Positions 33,926 through 42,690 of a stretch of 64,000 bases of DNA are shown here, one piece after another. Below the pieces are notes generated by a model, which was not told the DNA's origin, searched no databases, and worked only from the letters and a program-made list of their open reading frames with translations. A program made the translations under genes and the position numbers. The DNA is from JACIWG01 sp049969935 (GTDB lineage Archaea; Thermoproteota; Nitrososphaeria; JACIWG01). How positions within the stretch are numbered: the stretch's first letter is position 1; every line of letters starts with the position of its first letter. The stretch covers positions 39,239-103,238 of the forward strand of contig JBMFNX010000002.1 of assembly GCA_049969935.1 (NCBI GenBank). Direction: 5' to 3'.

Positions 33926-34692
33926 TAAAAAGACTTAATTTTTTGTTCTAATAAAAATTTTGCTAGTGAAAGACATTCCAAAGGATGAAGGTCTTCTACA
34001 CGTTTTTCTAAATTGAAAATTTTATTTTCATTTAATTTTATCTTATAAATTTTGTTTTTATAAAAATGCTTTATTAAAGATCTAATTTTTTTACCTCTAA
34101 ATGTAAAAATTTGATTTATAATTTTAATTTGACTATCATCTAACTTAACTTGTGACTTAGGTTCAAATTTTACAATATAAGAATAAACTTTTGGAGGGGG
34201 ATGGAATGCCGTAGGAGGAATTTTGTCATAAATGTTTATATTAAAGGCAAGCTGTGAAACAACAGAAATGGCTTTATAATTCGTTGAGGATGGGGTTGAA
34301 ATCAGTTTTTCAACAAAATCTTTTTGTAAGGTTACAGTTGCTGATGTAAAAGATTTTTTTATGAGCCAGTAAACAAATTTTTTGGAAAGATAATAAGGCA
34401 GATTAGAAACAATTTTATTAAATGAATACTTGGTTTTTAAAGCATTATCATTTAAAAGTATTAGATTGTTATATGATTTTAGTAATTTTTGACTAATATC
34501 AAACAATCTTTCGTCTATCTCATAGGAGATGACAATTTTTGCCTTTTCACACAATCTTTTGGTTAGAGTACCATAACCTGTTCCAATTTCGAGCACAATA
34601 TCGTCTGATGAAATTTCAGAGATAGAAATAATACGCTCTATATAAAGTGGATCTACAATAAAATGTTGACCTAATCTTTTATTAGACTTCAA
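33925..34692 (-). CDS. ksgA: 16S rRNA dimethyladenosine transferase KsgA/Dim1
   Basis: Dimethylates the two adjacent adenines of the 3' terminal 16S helix. Motifs are LGQHFIVDPLYIERII, VLEIGTGYGTLTKRL (SAM site) and the catalytic IVSNLPYYLS, with a C-terminal helical domain. The 255 residues fit. It overlaps the atpD gene by 11 bases and is followed immediately by hemK. Confidence 0.94.
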   Translation of the reverse strand: MKSNKRLGQHFIVDPLYIERIISISEISSDDIVLEIGTGYGTLTKRLCEKAKIVISYEIDERLFDISQKLLKSYNNLILLNDNALKTKYSFNKIVSNLPYYLSKKFVYWLIKKSFTSATVTLQKDFVEKLISTPSSTNYKAISVVSQLAFNINIYDKIPPTAFHPPPKVYSYIVKFEPKSQVKLDDSQIKIINQIFTFRGKKIRSLIKHFYKNKIYKIKLNENKIFNLEKRVEDLHPLECLSLAKFLLEQKIKSF

Positions 34693-35323
34693 GAGACCGC
34701 TCTGATTTTAATATTTTACTTTTTATCTTTTTAATTCTATAAAACTCTTCCCGCTCCATTTCACTTATCCTCAGTGAGATAAATGAAATCGCTTGTTCCA
34801 TAGATGGAATCACATAATATTTTAGCGAATTAACTCTAACTTTTGTAGAACGAATCGCTTCAGCTAAAGCTAAAATTATCTGCTGGAGTTCAATTAACTT
34901 AATTAAGGCGGCAATGACATGTTCTGTTTCAGAAAAAGCTTTTTCCGCTACAGGATAAAGATTTAGAACAATAGAGTAAAAATTTGAAAATGAATTTTTT
35001 AAAGAAACAGTAATTTGCGGGAACGATATACCCATTACTGAATTAAAAGAAACATCAGCGTCGAGGGAACCTTTCATTAGATTTGTAAAGATGTGAAAGT
35101 TTTGTTGATCAGAAAAAGCTTTGGCAGCGATTATTGAAAAATATACTTCTTTTAAGGAAATAGAAACCTTTCTAGATTGTTCTACATATTCTTTTACATA
35201 CTTTGAGAGTTCTATTAATAGGACATCCAGTTTTTGCTGTAAAAGCTCTTGACCTCTTCTAGCTGCTTGTAATCTCTTTTTTAGTCTTAAAAGCTCACTT
35301 CTAGTAGCCTTTACTTGTGACAT
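34682..35323 (-). CDS. atpD: A-type ATP synthase subunit D
   Basis: Central-stalk subunit D, 213 residues, made of two long helices: the N-terminal VKATRSELLRLKKRLQAARR and a C-terminal region with VRVNSLKYYVIPSM, the signature of V/A-type subunit D. It rotates inside the A3B3 head to couple to the membrane ring. It follows atpB after 7 bases. Confidence 0.93.
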   Translation of the reverse strand: MSQVKATRSELLRLKKRLQAARRGQELLQQKLDVLLIELSKYVKEYVEQSRKVSISLKEVYFSIIAAKAFSDQQNFHIFTNLMKGSLDADVSFNSVMGISFPQITVSLKNSFSNFYSIVLNLYPVAEKAFSETEHVIAALIKLIELQQIILALAEAIRSTKVRVNSLKYYVIPSMEQAISFISLRISEMEREEFYRIKKIKSKILKSERSLEV

Positions 35324-35330
35324 TTTAATT

Positions 35331-36734
35331 TTACACCTTATGGCGTTTGGCTGGATAATACCTTTGTATCGTGGATAAACTAATTCTCTTTAACTCACTT
35401 TCTGGGAAGGATGAAAGTATATTCCAACCAATATCCAATGTTTGCTCTATACTTCTTTCTTCAAATCGCCCTTGTGATATAAATTCCCTTTCGAACCTGT
35501 CAGCAGCTTTTAGATACATGTGATCACGTTCTGTTAATGCTTCTTCACCCACTACTGCTACAAGTTCACGCAAACTACGGCCTTCTGCATACATATAATA
35601 TAGCTGATCAGAAAGTTCTTTATGATCATCCCTTGTTTTATTTGGTCCTATAGCTTCCTTCATTAACCTAGAAAGGGATGGTAGAACGTCTATGGGAGGA
35701 TATATGCCTCTTCTATGTAATGCACGATCTACTATTATTTGGCCTTCAGTTATATATCCTGTTAAGTCGGGGATAGGGTGAGTGATATCATCATTTGGCA
35801 TTGTTAAAATCGGCATCTGTGTAATAGACCCATTTTTCCCAATAACCCTACCTGTTCTCTCATATATTGTTGCAAGGTCAGTGTACATATAACCAGGATA
35901 ACCTCTTCTGCCAGGCACCTCCTCTCTAGCAGCGGAAATTTCTCTTAAAGCTTCACAGTAATTTGTCATGTCAGTAATTATTACTAAAACATGATAGTCT
36001 TCTTCGAATGCCAGATATTCGGCTGTTGTTAGAGCCAATCGTGGGGTCAGTATTCTTTCAATTGTGGGATCTTGAGCCAAATTTATGAAAAGAATGGATC
36101 TACTTAATGCACCACTTTCTTCAAAAGAGTTTCTGAAGAATCTTGCTTCATCAGCGGTTATACCTAGAGCCGCAAATATTAGAAGGAATTTTTCTCCAGT
36201 TTTCCTAACCCTTGCTTGCCTTGCAATTTGAGCAGCTATTTCATTATGGGGTAATCCATTACCTGAAAATAAAGGCAATTTTTGCCCTCTTGACAATGTG
36301 TTCATACCATCTATTGCTGAAATCCCAGTCTGGATAAAGTCAGTAGGATATGCTCTCGATTTTGGATTTATTGGCGCACCATTAACGTCCAATTTTTCTT
36401 TTGGAATTATAGGTGGACCACCATCAATAACTTTTCCGGAGCCATTAAACATTCTACCAATAACATCAGTTGAAACTGGAAATCTTAATGGCTCACCTGT
36501 AAAGCGTACAACAGTATGCTCTCTACTCAGGCCGCCCGTACCCTCAAATACTTGCACTACAGCCATTTCGAACGAAGTTTCAAGAACTTGACCACGTCTT
36601 ACTGAACCATCATGCAAAATAATTTCCACATACTCGCCATAGGCTATATTTCTAGTCTTCTGAACAAATAGAAGAGGACCAGAGATGGCGCTAACAGTTT
36701 TAAATTCTTTTGCTATAACAGGTTTTAACGTCAA
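35331..36734 (-). CDS. atpB: A-type ATP synthase subunit B (regulatory)
   Basis: Non-catalytic nucleotide-binding subunit, 467 residues. Characteristic stretches are IIPKEKLDVNGAPINP, FSGNGLPHNEIAAQIARQA and the arginine-finger region near SLSRLMKEAIG. A P-loop lysine is missing at the GNGLPHNE site, as is normal for this subunit. Overlaps atpA by four bases. Confidence 0.95.
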   Translation of the reverse strand: MTLKPVIAKEFKTVSAISGPLLFVQKTRNIAYGEYVEIILHDGSVRRGQVLETSFEMAVVQVFEGTGGLSREHTVVRFTGEPLRFPVSTDVIGRMFNGSGKVIDGGPPIIPKEKLDVNGAPINPKSRAYPTDFIQTGISAIDGMNTLSRGQKLPLFSGNGLPHNEIAAQIARQARVRKTGEKFLLIFAALGITADEARFFRNSFEESGALSRSILFINLAQDPTIERILTPRLALTTAEYLAFEEDYHVLVIITDMTNYCEALREISAAREEVPGRRGYPGYMYTDLATIYERTGRVIGKNGSITQMPILTMPNDDITHPIPDLTGYITEGQIIVDRALHRRGIYPPIDVLPSLSRLMKEAIGPNKTRDDHKELSDQLYYMYAEGRSLRELVAVVGEEALTERDHMYLKAADRFEREFISQGRFEERSIEQTLDIGWNILSSFPESELKRISLSTIQRYYPAKRHKV

Positions 36735-38521
36735 CTTATAACACCTTTAGTTAAGGAGGAAAGGTCACCTTTTAAACGTTCTCGTAGATTATGATAGAAG
36801 GATTCGAATTCTTCGTTAGGAACAAATTTCATCCGACCTAATTCTTGAACAGCTGGAAGAGAATTTATTTTGCTTACTGGAATACCATTGTCAACTAGTG
36901 CCTTGGCAGTATTATAAAAGTATGATAGAAGAGACATCATATAATAATTTTTCTTTAAATCACAATATGAGTCTGTGGGAGAATATGCCTGTTGCATTAG
37001 ATAATCTTCACGTATTTTACGTGCATATTCTAGAATAAGCTTCTGAGTTTCAGAAAGAGCATCTGGACCTACAAGTCTCACTATTTCAATCAATTCCTCT
37101 TCTTCCTGCAAAACTTGCATGATTTCTTTTGTTAAGTTTGGCCAATCATGAAAAATTTTTGCAAACCATAAGTCCAAATCATTTTTATAGAGACTGTAAC
37201 TAGTTAACCAATTAATTGCAGGAAAATGTCTTCGTTGAGCAAGATTAGTGTCAAGTGCCCAAAAAACTTTAACCACACGTAGGGTACTCTGTGTAACGGG
37301 TTCAGAAAAATCGGCACCAGGAGGGGAAACAGCACCGATTACGGATATTGAACCATATCTTTCACCGGAACCTAATACTTCACAGCGACCAGCACGTTCA
37401 TAAAATTCAGCAATTCTTGAGGCAAGGTAAGCAGGGTATCCTTCCTCTCCCGGCATCTCTTCAAGTCTTCCAGAAATTTCTCTTAAGGCTTCAGCCCATC
37501 TAGATGTAGAATCAGCCATTAAAGCCACATCGTAGCCCATGTCCCTATAATATTCTGCTATCGTCATACCTGTATAAATACTAGCTTCTCGTGCAGCAAT
37601 TGGCATATTACTGACATTGGCTATCAAAATTGTCCTATTTATTAAAGGCAAGCCTGAGCGAGGATCCTTTAATTCAGGAAATCTTTCTAAAACTTCTGCC
37701 ATTTCGTTACCTCTTTCCCCGCAACCTATGTATACGATAACATTAGCGTCAGCCCATTGTGCAAGTTGATGCTGCATCACAGTTTTTCCTGTACCAAATC
37801 CACCCGGTATCGCTGCTGTTCCACCCTTAGCTATCGGAAAGAGGGCGTCAATTATTCTCTGACCTGTTATCAGGGGGAGGTATGTACTTACACGTCTTTT
37901 GATAGGTCTTGGTTTTCTTATTGGCCACTTAGTTATCATGCTAACTTCAACAATATTATTGTGTCCACAGTCTATTTTTGCAATTATTTCTTCTACCGTA
38001 TATTCACCTTCTTTAATAAGATAAGAAAGCTTTCCCTCTTTTATGTGAGGGGGGACCATTATTGCATGTTTTTCTAAAAGAGGAGATTCTTTAACGTACC
38101 CAAGTATATCACCTGCTGTAACTCTATCACCTTCTTTCTTAATTGGAACAAAAGGCCATTTCATATTCCGTGGTAATGCTTTAGGATATCTTCCCCTTTT
38201 TATAAAGAAACCAGATTCTTTTTCTAGAATGGTAAGTGGCCTTTGTATGCCATCAAAGATTTGATTTAAAAGCCCGGGTCCTAATTCTACAGAAAGCAAT
38301 GAGCCCGTTGGCTCTACTGGTTCACCAGGAGAAACACCTGTTGTGTCTTCATAAACCTGAATTACTGCGTTATTACCTTCTATTCTAATAACTTCACCTA
38401 TTATCTTATCCCAACCAACTTTTACCATTTCATACATAGTGATATTTTCCATATTTTCTGCAAAAACAACTGGCCCAACCACCTTTGTAATTATACCCTG
38501 CTTCAGTCTTTGATCCAACAT
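36731..38521 (-). CDS. atpA: A-type ATP synthase subunit A (catalytic)
   Basis: Catalytic subunit, 596 residues, with P-loop GGFGTGKT (residues 240-247), the long non-homologous insert (about 115-190) typical of A/V-type A subunits, YIGCGERGNEM and LMADSTSRWAEALREISGRLEEMPGE. Order A-B-D on the minus strand; the remaining subunits (C, E, F, H, I, K) are not in the window. Upstream region 38522-38705 separates it from divergent eS19 and holds AT-rich promoters only. Confidence 0.96.
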   Translation of the reverse strand: MLDQRLKQGIITKVVGPVVFAENMENITMYEMVKVGWDKIIGEVIRIEGNNAVIQVYEDTTGVSPGEPVEPTGSLLSVELGPGLLNQIFDGIQRPLTILEKESGFFIKRGRYPKALPRNMKWPFVPIKKEGDRVTAGDILGYVKESPLLEKHAIMVPPHIKEGKLSYLIKEGEYTVEEIIAKIDCGHNNIVEVSMITKWPIRKPRPIKRRVSTYLPLITGQRIIDALFPIAKGGTAAIPGGFGTGKTVMQHQLAQWADANVIVYIGCGERGNEMAEVLERFPELKDPRSGLPLINRTILIANVSNMPIAAREASIYTGMTIAEYYRDMGYDVALMADSTSRWAEALREISGRLEEMPGEEGYPAYLASRIAEFYERAGRCEVLGSGERYGSISVIGAVSPPGADFSEPVTQSTLRVVKVFWALDTNLAQRRHFPAINWLTSYSLYKNDLDLWFAKIFHDWPNLTKEIMQVLQEEEELIEIVRLVGPDALSETQKLILEYARKIREDYLMQQAYSPTDSYCDLKKNYYMMSLLSYFYNTAKALVDNGIPVSKINSLPAVQELGRMKFVPNEEFESFYHNLRERLKGDLSSLTKGVIS

Positions 38522-38705
38522 CTTTTACCCCTATCATCTAGAAAGAACCCATTTTAAAGCTTAATTACTTAACAAAAGATATAGCCGAGTAGAAGTTACT
38601 TTTTTAATTGACTTGTTTTTCCAAATAAAGATTAGAGCTGATAGCAGTATGAGTAGAAAGTCATAAATATTAAATAATCAAGGGCTTTAATGCATAGTGA
38701 GCTAA

Positions 38706-39164
38706 ATGACAACAGCATACGAAGTACCAGCGGATTTATTAATAAAAAGGTTAGCGGAATATATAAAAAACAATGTAACCCAAGTTACACCCCCTGAATG
38801 GGCCTTTTATGTAAAGACAGGTGCACATAGAGAGAGACCGCCACAGGATAAAAACTGGTGGTATCTTAGAGCTGCTTCACTCTTGAGAAAAATATATCTA
38901 TATGGACCAATAGGCATAAACGAACTTAGGTCAATGTATGGTGGAGCTAGGAGTAGTAAGCATACAATAAGACATCACAAGGATGCTGGTGGATGTGGAA
39001 TACGTAAAGTCTTGCAGCAACTGGAAAATGCTGGACTAGTTACTAAATTGGAGAAGAAGGGGAGGATATTAACTGGTAAGGGTAGAAGCCTTGTGGACAG
39101 ATTAAGTCATGAGATTCTTGAATCACTAGCAAAGGAAAAAACAGAGTTGAAAAAATATCTTTAG
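38706..39164 (+). CDS. rps19e: Small-subunit ribosomal protein eS19
   Basis: A 152-residue eS19 starting MTTAYEVPADLLIKRLAEY, with PPEWAFYVKTGAHRERPPQ and WWYLRAASLLRKIYLYGPIG, the hallmark of this winged-helix ribosomal protein. A TATA-like ATAAATATTAAAT lies 35-45 nt upstream. It heads the conserved eS19-PDCD5-eL39-eL31 cluster. Confidence 0.96.
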   Translation: MTTAYEVPADLLIKRLAEYIKNNVTQVTPPEWAFYVKTGAHRERPPQDKNWWYLRAASLLRKIYLYGPIGINELRSMYGGARSSKHTIRHHKDAGGCGIRKVLQQLENAGLVTKLEKKGRILTGKGRSLVDRLSHEILESLAKEKTELKKYL

Positions 39165-39175
39165 GTGAAATTAAA

Positions 39176-39448
39176 ATGTGCGCATATGTGCCATCACAGC
39201 CTTCTAAGGAGGAAGAGAGACAGCTTAAGCTTAAGATTATTAGAACATTTTTAACTCCCGAGGCAAGACAGCGTTTAAACAATGTTAGAATTGTTAAACC
39301 TGAATTAGCCGAGTTTGTTGAAAATCAAATTGTTCAACTAGTTTTATCAGGAAAGCTAAAAAGACAAATTACTGAGGAAGAGATAAAAGAAATATTAGGT
39401 AGTATTGCCGAAAGGGAGAGAAGGGAATTCAGGATAAGGAGGGTCTAG
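39176..39448 (+). CDS. DNA-binding protein, PDCD5 homologue
   Basis: A 90-residue helical-bundle protein of the PDCD5/TFAR19 family: LKIIRTFLTPEARQRLNNVR and VKPELAEFVENQIVQLVLSG are the conserved core. Archaeal members bind DNA in vitro; the cellular role is not settled. The ATG is preceded by GGTGA at 7 nt. It sits between eS19 and eL39, its usual place. Confidence 0.92.
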   Translation: MCAYVPSQPSKEEERQLKLKIIRTFLTPEARQRLNNVRIVKPELAEFVENQIVQLVLSGKLKRQITEEEIKEILGSIAERERREFRIRRV

Positions 39449-39449
39449 T

Positions 39450-39605
39450 ATGGGATCAATAAAGAGTAAAGGTTTAAAACGCAGATTATTAGTCGAGTAT
39501 TCTAAGGCTCAAGGAGTACCAACTTGGGTTGTTTTAAAAACGAAAATGAAGGTAAGAAGTAATCCTCAAAGAAGGCACTGGAGAAGAAATAAGTTAAAAC
39601 TTTAA
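39450..39605 (+). CDS. rpl39e: Large-subunit ribosomal protein eL39
   Basis: A 51-residue basic protein, MGSIKSKGLKRRLLVEYSKA at the N-terminus, ending in NPQRRHWRRNKLKL, which is the conserved eL39 tail lining the exit tunnel. The ATG at 39450 follows the PDCD5 stop by one base, with a GGAGGG ribosome binding site inside that gene's end. Stop at 39603-39605. Confidence 0.96.
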   Translation: MGSIKSKGLKRRLLVEYSKAQGVPTWVVLKTKMKVRSNPQRRHWRRNKLKL

Positions 39606-39624
39606 ATGAGGTGACGGTAGAGAT

Positions 39625-39891
39625 ATGTCAGAAAATAAATTGGATGAAATAATTTTTACGGTACCGTTATGGAAAGCGTATAGCACAGGAAGGTATAGGA
39701 GAGCTAAAAAGGCAATTTTAGTTTTGAGAGAAGAAATTTTAAAAAGATTGAAGGAAGATGAGGGAAGAATAGTTATAGATCAGAAATTAAATCAAAGAAT
39801 TTGGGCCAGAGGGATAAGAAAACCGCCACGTAAACTTTTAGTTAAACTTAGAAAACAGGAGGATGGAAAGATACTAGTTACATTACCCTAA
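39625..39891 (+). CDS. rpl31e: Large-subunit ribosomal protein eL31
   Basis: An 88-residue eL31: IIFTVPLWKAYSTGRYRRAKKAI is the conserved core, then NQRIWARGIRKPPRKL. In many archaea eIF6 and further genes follow, but here the next gene is a convergent RNase P protein gene overlapping by four bases, so the cluster is shortened. Confidence 0.94.
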   Translation: MSENKLDEIIFTVPLWKAYSTGRYRRAKKAILVLREEILKRLKEDEGRIVIDQKLNQRIWARGIRKPPRKLLVKLRKQEDGKILVTLP

Positions 39892-40196
39892 TTAAGGAAC
39901 AGTCTATATACACCATTACACTTTAAACAAATAACTTTTATATGCAATCGAGGAGTATTTGAAATCCTTATCTTTGAGTCTATTCCAGGAAATATTGGCA
40001 TTTTACAATTTTTGCAAAAGAATAATTTATATGGATAGGGTAAGCGTAGATTAAATTTTAATGACAATCTTTTAATTAATTCTAACTGTCTTAATCCAAT
40101 TTCCTTATTGATGACGGAGTAATGTATTGCGTTTGAATAAAGAATTTGTATTCTTTCTAAAGCGACCTTTTTCTGGATCTTTCTAACATTTTTCAT
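39888..40196 (-). CDS. rnp4: RNase P protein component 4 (Rpr2/Rpp21)
   Basis: A 102-residue protein with an N-terminal helical part (ALERIQILYSNAIHYS) and a zinc ribbon FCKNCKMPIFPG...VICLKCNG, giving four Cys ligands. This is the archaeal homologue of human Rpp21, which together with Rpp29 binds the specificity domain of RNase P RNA. The RNA gene itself is at 55.3 kb. Divergent from nep1 by about 50 bases. Confidence 0.88.
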   Translation of the reverse strand: MKNVRKIQKKVALERIQILYSNAIHYSVINKEIGLRQLELIKRLSLKFNLRLPYPYKLFFCKNCKMPIFPGIDSKIRISNTPRLHIKVICLKCNGVYRLFLN

Positions 40197-40251
40197 GATA
40201 TAAGGGAATTAGATAATGTTAAATAAAAATGTTGGGGGAAGATGGATTACT

Positions 40252-40932
40252 ATGATAAAACCAATTTTTGTGCTAGCAGAAACAGCTTTAGAAACAATAC
40301 CAGACGAGATTAGAAACGATAGAACAGTCGTAAGTTACTGTAAGAAAAAAAGAAAAAATGCATGTGAAGTGCTTTTAGACCAAAGCTATCATCATAAAGC
40401 AATTTTAAAACTAAAGGATCATGAAAAAAGGGGAAGACCTGATATAGCCCATTTTTCATTACTTGAGGCAACATGCATTCCTCTATATTTTGAAAATAGA
40501 TTGAGAGTTTATGTTCATACTATAGGGGATAAAATAATTGAAATAGGGGAGAACGTAAGATTACCTCGAATATATGAAAGGTTTGTGGGATTAATTGAAA
40601 AACTATATTCTAAAAATGTTATAGTGAGTGATAATAAAGTCTTACTAAGATTATATAATGGAACACTAAAAGATTTGATCGTTAAACTCAAACCTTCTAT
40701 TGTTATTGGTTTATCTCGTTTAGGAAAAGAAAGTAACTTCAAAAATGTTGCACTTTTTGGATTAAAATATGAGAGACCTATTTTCATAGTAGGTGGATTC
40801 GCTAAGGGTACATTCAAAGATGAAAATAAATTATTGATGGATCATGTCTTTTCTATTAGTAAGTATTCTCTTGATGCACATATAGTAGTAGCAAGATTAC
40901 TTTATGAACTAGAAAAAAATTGGATACAGTAG
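40252..40932 (+). CDS. nep1: rRNA pseudouridine N1-methyltransferase Nep1 (Emg1)
   Basis: A SPOUT methyltransferase that methylates a pseudouridine in helix 35 of 16S rRNA. Typical segments are EVLLDQSYHHKAILKL, KRGRPDIAHFSLLEA, RVYVHTIGDKIIEI, RLPRIYERFVGLIEKL and FIVGGFAKGTF. The Met at 40252 (MIKPIFVLAET) is the best start; a longer frame to 40216 adds 12 residues without homology. The 226-residue length fits the family. Confidence 0.92.
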   Translation: MIKPIFVLAETALETIPDEIRNDRTVVSYCKKKRKNACEVLLDQSYHHKAILKLKDHEKRGRPDIAHFSLLEATCIPLYFENRLRVYVHTIGDKIIEIGENVRLPRIYERFVGLIEKLYSKNVIVSDNKVLLRLYNGTLKDLIVKLKPSIVIGLSRLGKESNFKNVALFGLKYERPIFIVGGFAKGTFKDENKLLMDHVFSISKYSLDAHIVVARLLYELEKNWIQ

Positions 40933-40974
40933 AATAAAATTTTAATAAGGTTAAGCAGCATAATGAGTTGCTGC

Positions 40975-41049
40975 GCGATCGTCGTCCAGTCTGGTCTAGG
41001 ACACCAGCCTTCCAAGCTGGTAACCCGGGTTCAAATCCCGGCGATCGCA
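40975..41049 (+). tRNA. tRNA-Gly (anticodon TCC)
   Basis: Cloverleaf with acceptor GCGATCG/CGATCGC and discriminator A, anticodon stem CCAGC/GCTGG, loop CTTCCAA (anticodon TCC) and T-arm CCGGG-TTCAAAT-CCCGG. Continuous, no intron, CCA not encoded. Its anticodon stem is identical to that of tRNA-Gly(CCC) at 4.5 kb. Confidence 0.96.
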
Positions 41050-41100
41050 CTAATATAGAAGAAAATCTTTTTTATTACTTTTAACAAATAACATGCGGTT

Positions 41101-41175
41101 GGGCCGGTCGTCTAGTCTGGTTAGGACGACGCTCTGACACGGCGTAGGCCCCAGGTTCAAGTCCTGGCCGGCCCA
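41101..41175 (+). tRNA. tRNA-Val (anticodon GAC)
   Basis: Acceptor GGGCCGG/CCGGCCC with discriminator A, anticodon stem ACGCT/GGCGT and loop CTGACAC, giving anticodon GAC. The bases after the discriminator (41176-41178) are CCA, so the 3' CCA is encoded here, unlike the other tRNA genes in the window; this may be chance. Confidence 0.95.
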
Positions 41176-41233
41176 CCATACTTCATTTTTTGGTTTTTTT
41201 AGTATTGATAATACTAAATTGTTTAAAAAAATA

Positions 41234-41242
41234 TTTATATTA
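41234..41242 (+). promoter_or_regulatory. TATA box of the SDR gene
   Basis: TTTATATTA about 23-31 nt before ATG 41265, the spacing of a nearly leaderless archaeal transcript. Confidence 0.5.
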
Positions 41243-41264
41243 TGTAAATTCTATACAGTGGCTC

Positions 41265-42047
41265 ATGAGATTAAAGAATAAGGTTTGTTTGGTTACTGGG
41301 GCCTCCAGAGGTATAGGAAGAGCGATTGCAGTAACTTTTGGAAGAGAAGGGGCGGATGTTGTAGTTAATTATTCAAAAAGTAAAGATAAAGCAGAGGAAG
41401 TTGTTAATGAAATAGTTAAATTTGGAAGAAGAGCGATTGCAGTAAAGGCGGATGTCTCAAACAAAGACGAAGTAGAGGTGATGGTAAAAACTGTAATCAA
41501 GGAGTTCGGTAAAATTGATGTGCTAGTAAATAATGCTGGGATAACATGGAAGCCAACAAATATTCTTGAGGGGACTAGAGAAGAGTGGGAGAGGGTTCTT
41601 GGGGTAAATTTAATTGGAACATATTATTGTATACAAGCAGTAGCACCTTATATGATTAAACAAAAATATGGGAAGATAATAAACATATCCTCATTAGCAA
41701 GTATTGGAACAACTTTTGGAGAACAAGTTGCTTATGGTCCTTCTAAGGCGGCAATAAATATTTTAACAAAAAGGTTAGCGTATGAGTTGGGGCAATATAA
41801 TATATATGTTAATGCTATAGCACCTGGCCTAATTAGAACAGAAATTTTATCTGTTGGAAGGAGTGAAGAAGAATTGCAAAAATTATTTAATAACATTGCT
41901 AACATGACAGCATTACGTAGAATTGGTGAACCTCAAGATATAGCCAATGTTGCATTGTTTTTAGCTTCAGACGAATCCAATTTTGTGACAGGACAGATTA
42001 TAGTTGCTGACGGAGGAAGATTTAATTTCCTTTCGCATAGTATATAA
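41265..42047 (+). CDS. Short-chain dehydrogenase/reductase (SDR, FabG-like)
   Basis: A 260-residue classical SDR: NAD(P)-binding VTGASRGIGRAIA, NNAG, catalytic Ser in INISSLASIG, and YGPSK as the Tyr-x3-Lys pair, ending DGGRF. It resembles 3-oxoacyl-ACP reductase or glucose dehydrogenase-type SDRs, but substrate cannot be deduced. The Met at 41265 is used because a TATA box sits just upstream and the codons before it look non-coding. It stands alone between tRNA genes. Confidence 0.88.
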   Translation: MRLKNKVCLVTGASRGIGRAIAVTFGREGADVVVNYSKSKDKAEEVVNEIVKFGRRAIAVKADVSNKDEVEVMVKTVIKEFGKIDVLVNNAGITWKPTNILEGTREEWERVLGVNLIGTYYCIQAVAPYMIKQKYGKIINISSLASIGTTFGEQVAYGPSKAAINILTKRLAYELGQYNIYVNAIAPGLIRTEILSVGRSEEELQKLFNNIANMTALRRIGEPQDIANVALFLASDESNFVTGQIIVADGGRFNFLSHSI

Positions 42048-42126
42048 CATCCCCTTTTATTATATAAGGAAGCTGGAGTTTATAAATTAAAATTTTAATA
42101 TAGAGAGCAAGTTTCCCTTTAGGTGT

Positions 42127-42219
42127 GGCCTCCGTGGTGTAGTGGTAGTCACAATGGCCTGTGGAGCCGTTGGCTCGGGTTCGATAAATCTTAATGATTC
42201 GAAAATCCCGACGGAGGCC
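42127..42219 (+). tRNA. tRNA-His (anticodon GTG) with a T-loop intron
   Basis: Acceptor GCCTCCG/CGGAGGC with encoded G-1 (42127) and C73, both tRNA-His identity elements. The anticodon stem is ATGGC/GCCGT and the loop CTGTGGA (GTG). The T-arm is TCGGG-TTCGAT/T-CCCGA, interrupted after position 59 by a 20-nt intron. After removal the T loop is the canonical TTCGATT. The 3' end lies two bases from the stop codon of the convergent moaE gene. Confidence 0.94.
42186..42205 (+). other. Non-canonical 20-nt intron in tRNA-His (position 59/60)
   Basis: BHB motif: outer helix TCGGG/CCCGA (T-stem), central helix TTCG/CGAA, 3-nt bulges ATA and AAT, inner helix AATC/GATT and loop TTAAT. Cleavage after base 2 of each bulge leaves the T loop TTCGATT. 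The central helix is the same as in the EF-2 mRNA intron. Confidence 0.9.
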
Positions 42220-42220
42220 C

Positions 42221-42652
42221 CTAACTTATCCAAAATGATGAACCATCCATATAATTTTCTTTTTTGAAGATCGGAGGTTCTTTTTTGTATCTTTCTATTG
42301 CCTCTGTAAGCGCATTAAAAGCTTGTTGGCGAGTTTCTGCTGCAACAATTACGGCGACAATAGGTTCTGTGGGTAGGAACTCACCTTCTAAATGAATTAT
42401 CGTTATATAGTTTAGGGAATACTTGGATTTGAGTTCTAAGCATATTTTTTCTATTACCTTATCGGCTTCATCTTTATATGCTTCAATTGTTACACTTTTT
42501 ACTTTCTTATTGGATACAGTACTGTTTTCTTTGGAAATTCCTAAAAAGGTTACTATTGCACCAACATCTTTTTCTTTTATATTTTTCTGTATTTCATTTG
42601 TTAGTTTAAGAAGGTCTGTTGAGTTTTTTGGATATATACCTGGTTTGACCAT
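42221..42652 (-). CDS. moaE: Molybdopterin synthase catalytic subunit MoaE
   Basis: A 143-residue MoaE: VGAIVTFLGISKE at about residue 31, KSVTIEAYKDEADKVIEKI, then IIHLEGEFLPTEPIVAVIVAAETRQQAF and the C-terminal PIFKKENY containing the catalytic lysines. It inserts sulfur into cyclic pyranopterin using MoaD thiocarboxylate. MoaD is not visible here; moaC-B-A are 40 kb away. The usual HRxG motif is changed to HLEG. Confidence 0.85.
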   Translation of the reverse strand: MVKPGIYPKNSTDLLKLTNEIQKNIKEKDVGAIVTFLGISKENSTVSNKKVKSVTIEAYKDEADKVIEKICLELKSKYSLNYITIIHLEGEFLPTEPIVAVIVAAETRQQAFNALTEAIERYKKEPPIFKKENYMDGSSFWIS

Positions 42653-42690
42653 GCTACTCTAACACTTTTTTAACTGCAAATTAAATATTT

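Noticed and set aside
38522..38705. An sRNA in the atpA-eS19 divergent spacer
   Set aside because: Fragments resembling box C occur, but no matching D box or terminal stem; the spacer is explained by two promoters.
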